A stretch of 64,000 nt of DNA from Kutzneria viridogrisea (GTDB lineage Bacteria; Actinomycetota; Actinomycetes; Mycobacteriales; Pseudonocardiaceae). A program made the position numbers and the translations under genes. Where the stretch lies: the NCBI GenBank assembly GCA_014138725.1, contig JACJID010000001.1, forward strand, positions 434,001 through 498,000. Reading direction: 5' to 3'. How positions within the stretch are numbered: the stretch's first letter is position 1; the number at the start of each line of letters is the position of its first letter. This document shows positions 1 to 8,912 of this stretch, in pieces. The notes below the pieces were generated by a model. It ran no database searches and had not been told where the DNA came from. It saw nothing but the letters and a program-made list of their open reading frames with translations.

Positions 1-199
1 CGCCACGCTGCTGGCCTTCGGCGAGGTCGCGGCCGACCGCCCGCACTGGCCCGGTGAGCTGCGCGCCCACCACATCGCGCCAGCCGGGACCCCGGGCGAA
101 TTCGTCGACACCGCAGGGCACGCGTTCGCCGCCTACGGGGTCGCACCCGGCACGCAGGTGCTCGTCCGCCCGGACGGTCACATCGGCCGGGTGCGCTGA
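1..199 (+). CDS. FAD-dependent aromatic monooxygenase, C-terminal fragment
   Basis: Reading from base 2 gives about 65 residues ending at the TGA at 197-199; the rest lies outside the window. The fragment resembles the thioredoxin-like C-terminal domain of PheA/TfdB-type flavin hydroxylases, where a segment like QVLVRPDGHIGRV near the end is typical. That family hydroxylates aromatic substrates with FAD and NAD(P)H, but the substrate cannot be judged because the FAD-binding and substrate domains are missing. It converges on the ABC transporter operon with a 4-base gap. The family call rests on the terminal motif only. Confidence 0.6.
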   Translation, partial: ATLLAFGEVAADRPHWPGELRAHHIAPAGTPGEFVDTAGHAFAAYGVAPGTQVLVRPDGHIGRVR

Positions 200-203
200 C
201 CGC

Positions 204-953
204 TCACAGCCGTCCGGCCTGGATCACCCGCCGCAGGAACTGCCAGGTCCGGTCGTGCTCCGGGTCGACCAGCACCCGCTCCGGCGGCCCGGACTCCACC
301 AGCACCCCGCCGTCCAGGAAGCACACCCGGTCGGCCACCTGCCTGGCGAAGCCCATCTCGTGCGTGGCCATCAGGATCGTCGTGCCCTGCTCGGCCAGTT
401 CCCGCACCAGCGCCAGCACCTCGCCGACCAGCTCCGGGTCCAACGCGCTGGTGATCTCGTCCAACAGCAGCAGCCGGGGCTCGTAGGCCAGCGCGCGCAC
501 GATCGCCACCCGCTGCTGCTGCCCGCCGGAGAGCCGGTCGGGGTAGGAGCCCGCCCGGTCGGCCAGCCCGACCCTGGCCAGCAGGGCCCGCCCGCGCTCC
601 TCGGCCTCCGCCCGGCCCAGCCCGTGCACCACGCGCGGGGCCAGGGTCACGTTGTCCAGCACCGACAGGTGCGGGAACAGGTTGTAGGACTGGAAGACCA
701 CGCCCATCCGGCGGCGGGCCAGGTCCGGGTCCACCCTCGGATCGGAGACGTCCTGCCCGTCGAGCAGGATCTGCCCGTCGTCGATCTCCTCCAACAGGTT
801 GACGCAGCGCAGCAGCGTGGACTTGCCCGAGCCGGAGGCGCCGATCAGCACCACGATCTCGTGCTCGCCGACCGCCACGTCCACCCCGTCGAGCACCCGG
901 CGCTCGCCGTAGTCCTTGACCAGGCCCCGAACCTGGAGCACTTGCTCACTCAT
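204..953 (-). CDS. Polar amino acid ABC transporter ATPase
   Basis: A 249-residue ATP-binding subunit of the GlnQ/HisP type that powers import of a polar amino acid. Visible motifs are Walker A (GASGSGKST), Q-loop (VVFQSYNLFPH), signature (LSGGQQQR), Walker B (LLLLDEITSALD) and switch His (THEMGF). The start is the ATG at 953, which overlaps the permease stop (ATGA); a much longer open frame upstream is only a shadow of the permease gene. Walker B reads DEIT rather than the usual DEPT, a tolerated variant in this subfamily. It is the last gene of an overlapping operon with the permease, binding protein and an EamA exporter. The substrate is unknown. Confidence 0.93.
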   Translation of the reverse strand: MSEQVLQVRGLVKDYGERRVLDGVDVAVGEHEIVVLIGASGSGKSTLLRCVNLLEEIDDGQILLDGQDVSDPRVDPDLARRRMGVVFQSYNLFPHLSVLDNVTLAPRVVHGLGRAEAEERGRALLARVGLADRAGSYPDRLSGGQQQRVAIVRALAYEPRLLLLDEITSALDPELVGEVLALVRELAEQGTTILMATHEMGFARQVADRVCFLDGGVLVESGPPERVLVDPEHDRTWQFLRRVIQAGRL

Positions 954-1783
954 CCACTGCCCTCCCTGCGCGCCAGCCTGCGGCCCGCCGCGTCCGCCAG
1001 CCGTGCGCAGGGCACCGCCAGCAGCACGAACAGCAGACCGGCCACCACGTACGGCGTGAAGTCGTAGAACCGCGCGGTCGCGATCTGCGCCGCGCGCACC
1101 GCGTCCACCGCGCCCAGCACCGAGATCAGCCCGCAATCCTTCTGTAGGGCCACGAAGTCGTTGAGCAGCGGGGGCAGCACCCGGCGGACCGCCTGCGGCA
1201 CCACCACGATGCGCATCGTCTGCGCGTGGGTCAGCCCGATCGAGCGGGCCGCCGCCCGCTGCGAGGGGTGCACCGAGTCGATGCCAGCGCGGAACACCTC
1301 GGCCACGTAGGCGGAGTAGATCAGCACCAGCGCGATGCCGCCGAGCAGCACCGGGTCGTTGGGCACCCCGGACAGTCGCAGGCCGGGCAGCCCGAAGCCG
1401 ACCAGGTACAGGCAGATGATCAGCGGCAGGCCGCGGAACAGGTCCACGTAGCCGGTGGCCAGCGCGCGCACCGGGAACCACACCGGCCCGCGCAGGGTGC
1501 GCAGCGCGGCGATGCCCAGGCCCAGCACCAGGATCAGCAGTTCGCAGACCACCAGCACGCGCAGGTTCAGCCACAGCCCGTCCAGGATCGCGGGCAGCGC
1601 GGACACCGCCGTGTCCAGGTCCAGGAACGAGGACCGCACGGTGGACCAGCCGGGCGCGGAGGTGACCGCGAACCAGGCGACCACGGCGAAGACCACAGTG
1701 GACAGCAGGGCGACCGCGGTGGACCGCCTGGTGCGGGATCGCTTGTACGCCAGGCGATCCCGCTGCAACTGGCTGACCGTCAC
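950..1783 (-). CDS. Polar amino acid ABC transporter permease
   Basis: A 277-residue inner-membrane permease of the HisM/GlnP type. It has hydrophobic helices at about residues 22-42 and 70-95, then three more, and the EAA-type loop appears as EVFRAGIDSVHPSQREAARSIG-like sequence around residues 160-180. The start is taken as the GTG at 1783 because it overlaps the binding-protein stop as GTGA, although the frame could run 12 codons further upstream. Its stop overlaps the ATPase start. The arginine-rich N-terminal tail before helix 1 is typical of actinobacterial homologues. The gene order gives a complete importer. Confidence 0.9.
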   Translation of the reverse strand: MTVSQLQRDRLAYKRSRTRRSTAVALLSTVVFAVVAWFAVTSAPGWSTVRSSFLDLDTAVSALPAILDGLWLNLRVLVVCELLILVLGLGIAALRTLRGPVWFPVRALATGYVDLFRGLPLIICLYLVGFGLPGLRLSGVPNDPVLLGGIALVLIYSAYVAEVFRAGIDSVHPSQRAAARSIGLTHAQTMRIVVVPQAVRRVLPPLLNDFVALQKDCGLISVLGAVDAVRAAQIATARFYDFTPYVVAGLLFVLLAVPCARLADAAGRRLARREGSG

Positions 1784-2649
1784 TTCAACACCGGGGCGTT
1801 GGCGTTGGTGGACAGCCACTGCGTGGTCAGCTTGCCGAGCGTGCCCTCCGAACGCAGCGCCTCGACCGCGGCGGACACGCAGCCGGTCAGCGGGCTGCCC
1901 TTGTCCAGCACCGCGCCGAACTGCTCGGCCCTGCCCGTGCCGGGCAGTTGCCCGACGATCACCGCGTCCTTGACCTCACCGGCCCCGGTGATCTCGAAGG
2001 CGGTGGGCAGGTCCACCACCAGCGCCTGCACCTGCCCTGCGGACAGCGCCTGCTTGGCGTCGTCGTTGTTGTTGAAGACGGCCACCTGGCCCTGCACCTG
2101 CTGGGCCGCGTCGTAGCTGGTGGTGCCGACCTGCGCGCCGAGCTTCACCCCGTGCAGGTCCGCCAGTGAGTGGGCGTTCGCGGCCGGCGAGGACTTCACC
2201 GCGACCACCGCCTGGGTCACTTCGTAGTACGGGGCCGAGAAGTCCACGGCCTTGCGGCGCTCCTCGGTGATCGAGAACTCGTTCAGGTCCACGTCGTAGG
2301 GCTTGGGACCGGGCTGGATCGCCGCGGTGAACGGCACCCGCGCCCAGCTGACCTGCCCCTGCTGGTAGCCGAGCTTGCCGGCGATCGCGTAGGCCAGCGC
2401 CGACTCGAAGCCCTTGCCGTTGCTGGGGTCGTCCTCGGTGAACCAGGGTGCGTAGACCGGCTGGTCGGTGCCGAAGGTGAGCGTGCCCGCCTTGAGCGTG
2501 CGCAGCTGCGCCGGGGTGCAGTCGCCCTGGCCCGCGGTGTGCGCCCCGGTGGTCGGTGCCGCCTGGTCGACCGGGGCGCAGGCGGCGGCGAGCAGCCCGG
2601 CGGTCAGCACGGCCGTCACCGCGAGGACTGGTCGGTGCGCAGTGGTCAT
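1780..2649 (-). CDS. ABC transporter substrate-binding lipoprotein (amino acid type)
   Basis: A 289-residue extracytoplasmic binding protein, family 3. The N-terminus is a lipoprotein signal with lipobox LLAAAC, giving a lipidated Cys near residue 24. The mature part has the typical FGTDQPVYAPW and GFESALAYAIAGKLG segments of polar-amino-acid binding proteins and a VDFSAPYYEV hinge segment. The start is the ATG at 2649: AGGA lies 7 bases upstream, and the ATG overlaps the stop of the preceding EamA gene (ATGA). The ligand cannot be told from the sequence. The coupling to an EamA exporter is unusual, because import and export functions then share one transcript. Confidence 0.9.
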   Translation of the reverse strand: MTTAHRPVLAVTAVLTAGLLAAACAPVDQAAPTTGAHTAGQGDCTPAQLRTLKAGTLTFGTDQPVYAPWFTEDDPSNGKGFESALAYAIAGKLGYQQGQVSWARVPFTAAIQPGPKPYDVDLNEFSITEERRKAVDFSAPYYEVTQAVVAVKSSPAANAHSLADLHGVKLGAQVGTTSYDAAQQVQGQVAVFNNNDDAKQALSAGQVQALVVDLPTAFEITGAGEVKDAVIVGQLPGTGRAEQFGAVLDKGSPLTGCVSAAVEALRSEGTLGKLTTQWLSTNANAPVLK

Positions 2650-3566
2650 GGCCGCATCCTGCACGAAGGCCCGTCGGGGCAGTAGCCGGGGGAGCCGGTT
2701 CCCACCGATCGGGACGTCGCACGCCGCCTGCTCTGGCCCAACAGGACACCGGCCAGCACCAGTCCCAGCCCGAGCAGTTGCTGGACGGTGAGCCGCTCAC
2801 CGGCGATCGCGGTGCCGACGAGCACACCGGCCACCGGGTTGAGCAGGCCGATCAGGCCGACCGTGCCCGCGCTGAGGTGCCGCAGCCCGGTGAACCAGGC
2901 GGCGAAGGCCACGGCGGTGCCGATGACCGAGACGTAGCCGAAACCCAGCAGCGCCTTGGTGTCCAGGGCGGGCGGCGTGCCCTCCACCAGCAAGGCGGCC
3001 GGCAGCAGCACGAGCCCGCCCGCGATGAGCTGCCAGGCGGTGCTGGCCAGCACGGGCACGTCGGTGGTCCACTTCTTGGCGAGCACGTAGCCCACTGAGG
3101 ACATGGTCATGGCGGCCACCGAGGCGAGCACGCCCAGTGGCTCGACCCGGCCCACCCCGGTGGCCAGCAGCACGTACACGCCGAGTACCCCGACGGCGAC
3201 CCCGGCCAGGGCCTGTGGGCGCGGGCGTTCGGCCAGCAGCAGCCAGGCCAGCAGCATCATGACCGCGGGGGAGCTGGCCATCACCGTTGCGGCCACGCTG
3301 GTCGGCAGCAGCTGGGCGGCCAGGTAGACCAGGGCGAAGAACGCGCCCATGTTGAGCGCGCCCAGCACCAGTGAGCGCCACCACCAGCTGCCGCGCGGTA
3401 ACCGTCGGCACACCGCGAGCAGGACCAGCCCGGCCGGGAGCGCGCGCAGCACCGACCCGTAGAGCGGGTGGTCCGCGGGCAGGGCGTGCCGCGTGACGAA
3501 GTAGGTGGTGCCCCAGGCGATCGGCGCGAGGGCCGCGAGCAGCGACCACCTCCAGGTAGCTTCCAT
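2646..3566 (-). CDS. EamA/DMT-family exporter
   Basis: A 306-residue membrane protein with about ten hydrophobic helices in two EamA repeats, first helix at residues 5-25 (LLAALAPIAWGTTYFV). The family includes exporters of amino acids and other small metabolites. The start is the ATG at 3566, which sits inside the TTCCATGGAA palindrome shared with the divergent MarR promoter. A TATATT-like -10 only about 8 bases upstream suggests a leaderless transcript. Its stop overlaps the start of the ABC binding protein, so all four genes are probably one operon under MarR control. The substrate is unknown. Confidence 0.88.
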   Translation of the reverse strand: MEATWRWSLLAALAPIAWGTTYFVTRHALPADHPLYGSVLRALPAGLVLLAVCRRLPRGSWWWRSLVLGALNMGAFFALVYLAAQLLPTSVAATVMASSPAVMMLLAWLLLAERPRPQALAGVAVGVLGVYVLLATGVGRVEPLGVLASVAAMTMSSVGYVLAKKWTTDVPVLASTAWQLIAGGLVLLPAALLVEGTPPALDTKALLGFGYVSVIGTAVAFAAWFTGLRHLSAGTVGLIGLLNPVAGVLVGTAIAGERLTVQQLLGLGLVLAGVLLGQSRRRATSRSVGTGSPGYCPDGPSCRMRP

Positions 3567-3592
3567 GGAAGTTAATATAACTTCCCAGGAAG
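3560..3592. promoter_or_regulatory. Divergent promoter with palindromic MarR operator candidate
   Basis: GGAAGTTAATATAACTTCC at 3567-3585 is a palindrome with 8-base arms around a 3-base centre. It overlaps a second palindrome CTTCCATGGAAG at 3560-3571 that contains the start codon of the exporter, and CTTCCCAGGAAG at 3581-3592 adds another half-site pair. The AT-rich core stands out in GC-rich DNA and holds -10-like hexamers for both directions. Autoregulation plus control of the exporter operon by the adjacent MarR protein is inferred. Confidence 0.7.
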
Positions 3593-3597
3593 GTACT

Positions 3598-4125
3598 ATG
3601 TCGAGCATGACCGAACAGCTCGACCGGGTCGCGCGCATCCAGCGGGAGTGGGCCCGCGAACGACCCGACCTGGACGTGAGCCCGCAGGGCGTGATCGGCA
3701 GGCTGCACCGGGTGGCGGGCCTGCTCACCGAGCGGCTGTGCGAGGTGTACGCCCAGCACGGGCTCAGCGAGGGTGAGTTCGACGTGCTGGCCGCACTGCG
3801 CCGTGCGGGCGAGCCCTACGAGCGGGCCCCCGGCGAGCTCGCGGCGTTCACGATGGTCACCACGGGCGGCATCACCAAGCGCATCGACCGGCTGGAGCGG
3901 GCCGGGCTGGTCACCCGTCGGGTGAGCGAGCACGACGGCCGCGGCCGGGTCGTGGCCCTCACCGAGCGCGGCCGGGCGGTGTTCGACGCGGCGTTCACCG
4001 AGCACATCGCCAACGAGCACACTCTGCTCGAAGCCCTGTCCTCGCGGCAGGCCACGCAGTTGGAGTCCCTGCTGACCGCCTGGCTGCGCGAACTGGAACC
4101 ACCTGTGTCAGGGGCCGTGGTGTAG
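3598..4125 (+). CDS. MarR-family transcriptional regulator
   Basis: A 175-residue winged-helix regulator. The HTH and wing lie at about residues 60-130, with the MVTTGGITKRIDRLERAGLV recognition segment and the DGRGRVVALTERG wing, both typical of MarR. The start is the ATG at 3598, preceded by AGGAAGG 4 bases away; an upstream frame extension would run through the operator. It is divergent from the EamA/ABC operon, the classical layout for a MarR repressor that responds to a small ligand. Its 3' end overlaps the convergent CHAT gene by 18 bases. Confidence 0.92.
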   Translation: MSSMTEQLDRVARIQREWARERPDLDVSPQGVIGRLHRVAGLLTERLCEVYAQHGLSEGEFDVLAALRRAGEPYERAPGELAAFTMVTTGGITKRIDRLERAGLVTRRVSEHDGRGRVVALTERGRAVFDAAFTEHIANEHTLLEALSSRQATQLESLLTAWLRELEPPVSGAVV

Positions 4126-7100
4126 GAAGCCCGCCCACATGGAGGGCTCGTCGGGGTGGTCGCGCCGGAGCCGGTGTGCGGCGCGGTGCAGGGCCTCGGC
4201 GGGACCGGTCGGCGGTGTGCCGTCCAGGGACCGGTACACCTCGGCGGCCAGCTCGCAGCGGTCCTGGATGGGCCACAGGGTGCCGATCACGTCCCGGTAC
4301 CCGGCCAGGTGCAGTGCCGAGGCCAGGCTGATCGACTCGTCGAGCAGCTGTGCGGAGGCGGCGGTCTCGCAGGCGGACAGGAACGCGAACTCGGCGTGCG
4401 CCAGGTCCCGCCCGGCGATCTCCGCCACGGTCAGCGGTCGGTCGTGCAGCGCCAGCGCACTGCGCGAGGGGTCCCCGGTGTCCTGCCAGGCGTGGCAGGC
4501 GATGTGCAGCCACGGGTGGCTCGCCAGCTCGGCGAGCACGCGGTCCGCCGTGGCCGCCTCGCCCAGCAGGGTGCTGCCCTCCCGCTGGACCAGCGCCACC
4601 TCCTCGGCGACGTTGCGCAGCGGCGGCGTGCCCGCCACGCCGACGACGAGCCTGCGCCTGTCCTGTGTGGACGGTCGATTCCTGGCCCGCAGCAAGGTGG
4701 TCAGGGTCGTGGTGTAGGAGGACACCACCTGGTCCGCGGCGGCGTGCAACGGCAGCAGGGCGAACGGCCCCACCGGGCACCACCACAGGCGGCCCGCGTC
4801 CGGCAGCGCGCGCAGGACCGGCTCGACAACGTTGTCGGCCAACCAGTCCAGCACCTCCAGCAGGGTCTCCTGGGCCGTCACGTAACCGCCGAAGCCTTTG
4901 CCGAGCGGCAAGTTCAGCACCCGGATCGACTGCTCGGCGGTCTGCGCCAGGGTGATCTCCAGCGGCACCACCCGCACCTCGTGCTCGGCGGTGACGATCA
5001 GCGCGTCACACCGCTCCCGGCTGGCGGTCAGCAGCACGACGGGACCCTGCGTCGCGGCCAGCCTCAGCTCGGCGAAACCCTTGCGGCGCGCGAACCCCGC
5101 GAACCCCGGTAGGGCGCGGATCCGCGCGACGAGCTCCTGTTCCCGGTGTGCAAGCTCGGAAAGGTCGGCCTCGGCCGCGGCGCGCAGGTCGGCGCGCACC
5201 CGCTCCAGTTCCCCGGCCAGCTCCGGCCACTGCTCCCGCAGCTGCGCCACCGAACCGTACGCGGGATCGCCGCGGGTCTCCAAGGCCTGCGACCACAACA
5301 CCGCCCGCCCGTGCTCCAGCAGTTCCACCGCGGTCTCCGGGCGGCCCGCCGACAGTGCGACCGCCGCCGCCTCACTGGCCAGCCCGGAGTTGTCCTGCAG
5401 GTAATCCTGCTGGTCCTGGCGGGCCAGGCCCGGCCACGCCACCAGCGACAACAGGTCCACGGCCTGCGCGTAGCCGCTGACCGCCTCCTCCCAGCGGGCG
5501 GTCCGCACCGCCAGCGCCCCGCCGCACCGCGCGGAGTGCAGGCGCAGCCAGCTCGGCACCCGGGGATTGCCCGCGACCTCGCGGAACGCCTCGTGTGCCG
5601 CCGCGGCGTCACCGGGCTCGTCCCTGGCCCGCAACAGCTCCGCGAGGTGTACGCGCAGCAACGGTTCGGTCGTCTCGGTGGACCTGGCCATGCCCTCGGT
5701 CACGGCCGCGATGGCCTCGTGCAGGTCGCCGCGGTCACCGACCAGTTCGTGGCGCAGCTTCAGCGCGGTGGCCAGGTTGATCCGCACCCCGGCGTGCCGG
5801 TCCGGCCGCGGGTCGGTGACCGCCAGCAGTTCGCGCAGCACGGGCACGGCCTCGTCCAGGTCCGCGACCTGGCGGCTCAGCGAGGCGCGGACCGCCAGCG
5901 CCGACCCCAGCCCGAGGCGCGCGTTCTCCAGGGTGCGGTGGGAGGCCTGGAAGTCCAGTGCCATGCGGTAGGCACGCACCGCCTCGTCCAGCAGCGGTAC
6001 CTGCCGGATGCGCTGGCCCTGCTCGGACAGCGCCAGCGCCAGGCTGACCCAGGTGTTGGGCCGCTCCGGGTCGTCCAACTCCATGCCCAGCAAGGCCGAC
6101 TGGAAGCACCGCACCGCCTCGGCGCCCTCCGTGCTGCTGCCGCGCTGCCGTGCCCTGGTGGCGAGCGCGGACCCCAGCACGATGCGCGCGTCCCGGTGCG
6201 CCGTGCCCTCGGGTGGCAGCAGTTCCAGCGCCTGGCGCAGCAGCTGCACGGCGCGGGTCGAGTCGGCGAACTCCCCGAAGTGCGCATGTCGTTGCCAGTA
6301 GGCGGTTCCCCTGCGCAGCAGCAGCGCGCCCCTGGCCGAGGGGTCGGCCGGCGAGAGCTCGTCGAGGTGCTCGAACTCGCGGACCGCGTCCTGGATGTCC
6401 ACCGACAGGCCCATGCGCTGGTAGCGCTCCAGCAGCGCACCGGCCAGCCCGTTCACGGCGTCGAACCAGTCCATGGATTCCACTGTGGACAGTTCCTTCG
6501 CCCTGGCGAAGAACTCGATCGACTCGTCCAGATCGGACTCGTTCGACCCCGCGAGGTACCTGGAGTGCAGGGCCGTACCGAGCCCGACCGAGGCCTTGTA
6601 GCGGAAGTTGACCGCCAGCCCGGGGGAGCGCAGTGCCCTGCGGAGCGAGGAGATCGCGCTGTCCAGGTCGGCCTCGGCACCGGTCTCGGCGAAGCGGTAC
6701 CGCAGGGTCTCGCCCAGGTCCACCTCGACCTCCGCGGTGCCGCCGCGGACCATCGCCGCGGTGAGCAGTTCCACCGCCTCGCCCAGGTCCGTGCCGGGTC
6801 CCCCGCCGCGCAGGGCACGCGTGCGCAGCGTGACTCCGAGCGCACTGAGGGCGTTCATGCTGTCCGGCAACAACTGCACGACCGCGCGCAGCAGGGTGAT
6901 GGCCTCGTCCAGCTCCTGCGCGCCCTCCTCGAGCTGGTCGGAGCTGGCCGTCAACGCGGTCGCCAGCTCCATCAGGTCCACGGCCAGCGCCTCGGGCTCC
7001 TGGACCCGGCGCTCGGCGAGGACCTCGGCGGGCAGCGCGGCGCGCATCGCACCGACCCATTCGTCCACAACGGACTCATCGGCCTCGCTCGCCCAGCGCT

Positions 7101-7980
7101 GCCCGAGCAGCCTGCCAAGCATCCCGCTGAACTGAGGGAAACTGGGATTGTCCCGCGGCATCAACGCCACGGCCGCACGCGCGGCGAGCACCGCCGCGGA
7201 CACGTCCTCGGGCTGACCGGTGAGCCGGGCGCGCGCCTCCAGGGTGGCGGCGAGGTCGGCCAGCGCGGGGAGCCGGTCGCCGGGCGAGGTCAGTTCCGCC
7301 AGCGCGGAGCGGAGTTCGGTCTCCGCACTGTCCAACCAGGACGGTTCCCGCTCCTCCCCGTACGCCAGGAACAGCGCCCGGCCCAGGCTCGCGTGCAGCA
7401 CCGGGCGCACCGGTGCCGTAGGTGGCAGCTCCGACAGCGCCCGCCACAGCACGGCGATCGCCTCCTGCAACTCCGCCCGGTCCCCGCTGAGCTGGTAAAG
7501 GTCCACCAGCGACCCGCCCAGGCTGCCCAGCGCCAGACCGTGGTCCTCGGCCCCAACCGAGACCTCCACCGCCTGCCGCAACCGGGTTAGCGCGCAGCGG
7601 ATCACCGTGGCGTTGAACGGATCGGCGGCCAGCAGCTGACTCGCCTCGGCGACCAGGTGCTGGTGACCGCGCTGCTCGGGGCTGATCTGCGCCAGCAGCC
7701 CGAGCAGGGCCTCGGCCAGCTCGAGCTCCTCCTCGCCCAGGGCCCACCCGACCTGCTGCGCCGCCTGCCTTCTGCACCGCAGGAACATGGCGACCCGGTG
7801 CACGCCCGACAGCACCACCTGGCGCCCGGCGGGGGTGTCCCGCACCGACAGCGCCAGCAGCCGCTCGGCCTCGTCCCAGCCCGGCTTGCCCAGCACCAGC
7901 CCCGGGTCCCCGCCACCGACGTACCCGTCGATCAGCTCGCTGACGGCCCGCAGCGCGGTGGCCAGGTAGTCGGTGGTCAC
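4108..7980 (-). CDS. TPR-repeat CHAT-domain peptidase-like protein
   Basis: A 1290-residue cytosolic protein. Roughly residues 1-900 are Ala/Leu-rich TPR-like helical repeats (recurring DLDEAVxxLRxAL units). The last 350 residues form a CHAT (caspase HetF associated with TPRs) domain. The expected catalytic pair is present: His about 1163 in IACHAW and Cys about 1204 in LSACET. CHAT proteins are caspase-like cysteine peptidases, some of them activated by protein or nucleic-acid partners; the trigger and target here are unknown. The start is the GTG at 7980, overlapping the stop of the membrane-protein gene (GTGA), so the two are translationally coupled. Its 3' end overlaps the marR gene tail. 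Confidence 0.88.
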   Translation of the reverse strand: MTTDYLATALRAVSELIDGYVGGGDPGLVLGKPGWDEAERLLALSVRDTPAGRQVVLSGVHRVAMFLRCRRQAAQQVGWALGEEELELAEALLGLLAQISPEQRGHQHLVAEASQLLAADPFNATVIRCALTRLRQAVEVSVGAEDHGLALGSLGGSLVDLYQLSGDRAELQEAIAVLWRALSELPPTAPVRPVLHASLGRALFLAYGEEREPSWLDSAETELRSALAELTSPGDRLPALADLAATLEARARLTGQPEDVSAAVLAARAAVALMPRDNPSFPQFSGMLGRLLGQRWASEADESVVDEWVGAMRAALPAEVLAERRVQEPEALAVDLMELATALTASSDQLEEGAQELDEAITLLRAVVQLLPDSMNALSALGVTLRTRALRGGGPGTDLGEAVELLTAAMVRGGTAEVEVDLGETLRYRFAETGAEADLDSAISSLRRALRSPGLAVNFRYKASVGLGTALHSRYLAGSNESDLDESIEFFARAKELSTVESMDWFDAVNGLAGALLERYQRMGLSVDIQDAVREFEHLDELSPADPSARGALLLRRGTAYWQRHAHFGEFADSTRAVQLLRQALELLPPEGTAHRDARIVLGSALATRARQRGSSTEGAEAVRCFQSALLGMELDDPERPNTWVSLALALSEQGQRIRQVPLLDEAVRAYRMALDFQASHRTLENARLGLGSALAVRASLSRQVADLDEAVPVLRELLAVTDPRPDRHAGVRINLATALKLRHELVGDRGDLHEAIAAVTEGMARSTETTEPLLRVHLAELLRARDEPGDAAAAHEAFREVAGNPRVPSWLRLHSARCGGALAVRTARWEEAVSGYAQAVDLLSLVAWPGLARQDQQDYLQDNSGLASEAAAVALSAGRPETAVELLEHGRAVLWSQALETRGDPAYGSVAQLREQWPELAGELERVRADLRAAAEADLSELAHREQELVARIRALPGFAGFARRKGFAELRLAATQGPVVLLTASRERCDALIVTAEHEVRVVPLEITLAQTAEQSIRVLNLPLGKGFGGYVTAQETLLEVLDWLADNVVEPVLRALPDAGRLWWCPVGPFALLPLHAAADQVVSSYTTTLTTLLRARNRPSTQDRRRLVVGVAGTPPLRNVAEEVALVQREGSTLLGEAATADRVLAELASHPWLHIACHAWQDTGDPSRSALALHDRPLTVAEIAGRDLAHAEFAFLSACETAASAQLLDESISLASALHLAGYRDVIGTLWPIQDRCELAAEVYRSLDGTPPTGPAEALHRAAHRLRRDHPDEPSMWAGFLHHGP

Positions 7981-8912
7981 TTCGGCTCGGGGTGCTCGTA
8001 GGTCAGCGGCAGCGAGCGATCACCCGGGGCCTGCCGCCACAGGGTGCACAGCACCTCGTTCGCCTCGCGCTCGGCGTCCTGGTCGGCGGGCATCGGCAGC
8101 CGCAGCCTGCGCAGCAGCTCGAACCGGTTCAGGTCGAAGGCCGTCTGCACCGCCTCCCCGTACGCCACGGCCTCGTGCACGGCACCCCGGTAGGCGATGC
8201 GCGCGATCACCAGCGGGGCCAGCGCCAGCAGCAGCCACCACCCCGACCCGGCGAGCAGGGCCCCGGCGGCCACCCCCGCCACGACCGCCGTCACCGACAG
8301 CCGCACCATGCCGTCCAGCGCGTTGCGCCGGTCGTCGACCACCGAGCGGGTCATCTCGTCCAGCACCAGGTAGAGCCTCGGCCAGGCCACCACCCCGTCC
8401 AGCCCGTACTCCCGGCCGGCCCGTGACTCGGCCGCCGCCAGCGCGTTGCCCAGCGCCGTGGGCAGCAGCGGTGCGCCGCCCACCGGGAACAGCCTGCGCA
8501 ACACCGTGCCCGCCTGGCCCGCGCGCTGCACGGCGGCGTGGTCGGCGGCCTCGGGCAGTTCGGCGGCGCGGGCCAGCCTGCGCCGCCGCCCGGTCTGCCG
8601 CCAGGTGCCGTACCGCCTTGGCAGCGCGGCCCAGCGCGGCCAGTAGCCCTCCAGCAGGCGCACCATCGGCAGCTGAAGGGGCTGCACCAGCACAGCCAGC
8701 ACGACCAGCCCCAGCGCGCCGAGCACGAGCTGGCCCAGGTTCAGCCCGGCGATCGCCTGCCACGCGTCGGCGAACCGCAGCGGGCCGGGCGCCCCGGCGA
8801 AGGCCAGCAGCAGCAGGAAGGCGCAGGCCGCGATCGTCGGCACGCAGCCGACCACGAGGAAGCGCAGGCCGAACACCTCCCGCGCCGTGCGCAGGGCCGC
8901 GTCCACGCTCAC
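7977..8912 (-). CDS. Membrane protein of unknown function, CHAT operon
   Basis: A 311-residue protein that I do not recognise. It has hydrophobic segments near residues 15-37 and 50-75 and a pair at about 205-250, with a basic, Arg-rich cytosolic stretch between (RRYGTWRQTGRRRRLARAAELPE). The start is the GTG at 8912, which overlaps the stop of the preceding small gene (GTGA); a 12-codon longer frame exists but would lose that coupling. The strict coupling to the TPR-CHAT gene suggests it is its membrane partner, anchor or cleavage target, which is inference. No pore-forming gasdermin resemblance was seen. Confidence 0.7.
   Translation of the reverse strand: MSVDAALRTAREVFGLRFLVVGCVPTIAACAFLLLLAFAGAPGPLRFADAWQAIAGLNLGQLVLGALGLVVLAVLVQPLQLPMVRLLEGYWPRWAALPRRYGTWRQTGRRRRLARAAELPEAADHAAVQRAGQAGTVLRRLFPVGGAPLLPTALGNALAAAESRAGREYGLDGVVAWPRLYLVLDEMTRSVVDDRRNALDGMVRLSVTAVVAGVAAGALLAGSGWWLLLALAPLVIARIAYRGAVHEAVAYGEAVQTAFDLNRFELLRRLRLPMPADQDAEREANEVLCTLWRQAPGDRSLPLTYEHPEPK

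Noticed and set aside
5146-7590. Open frame of about 800 codons antisense to the CHAT gene
   Set aside because: Composition is that of a shadow frame; the opposite strand has clear TPR and CHAT motifs.
7977-8912. Bacterial gasdermin partner of the CHAT protein
   Set aside because: Gasdermins lack several long transmembrane helices in the resting form; this protein has about four and no similarity that I can see.
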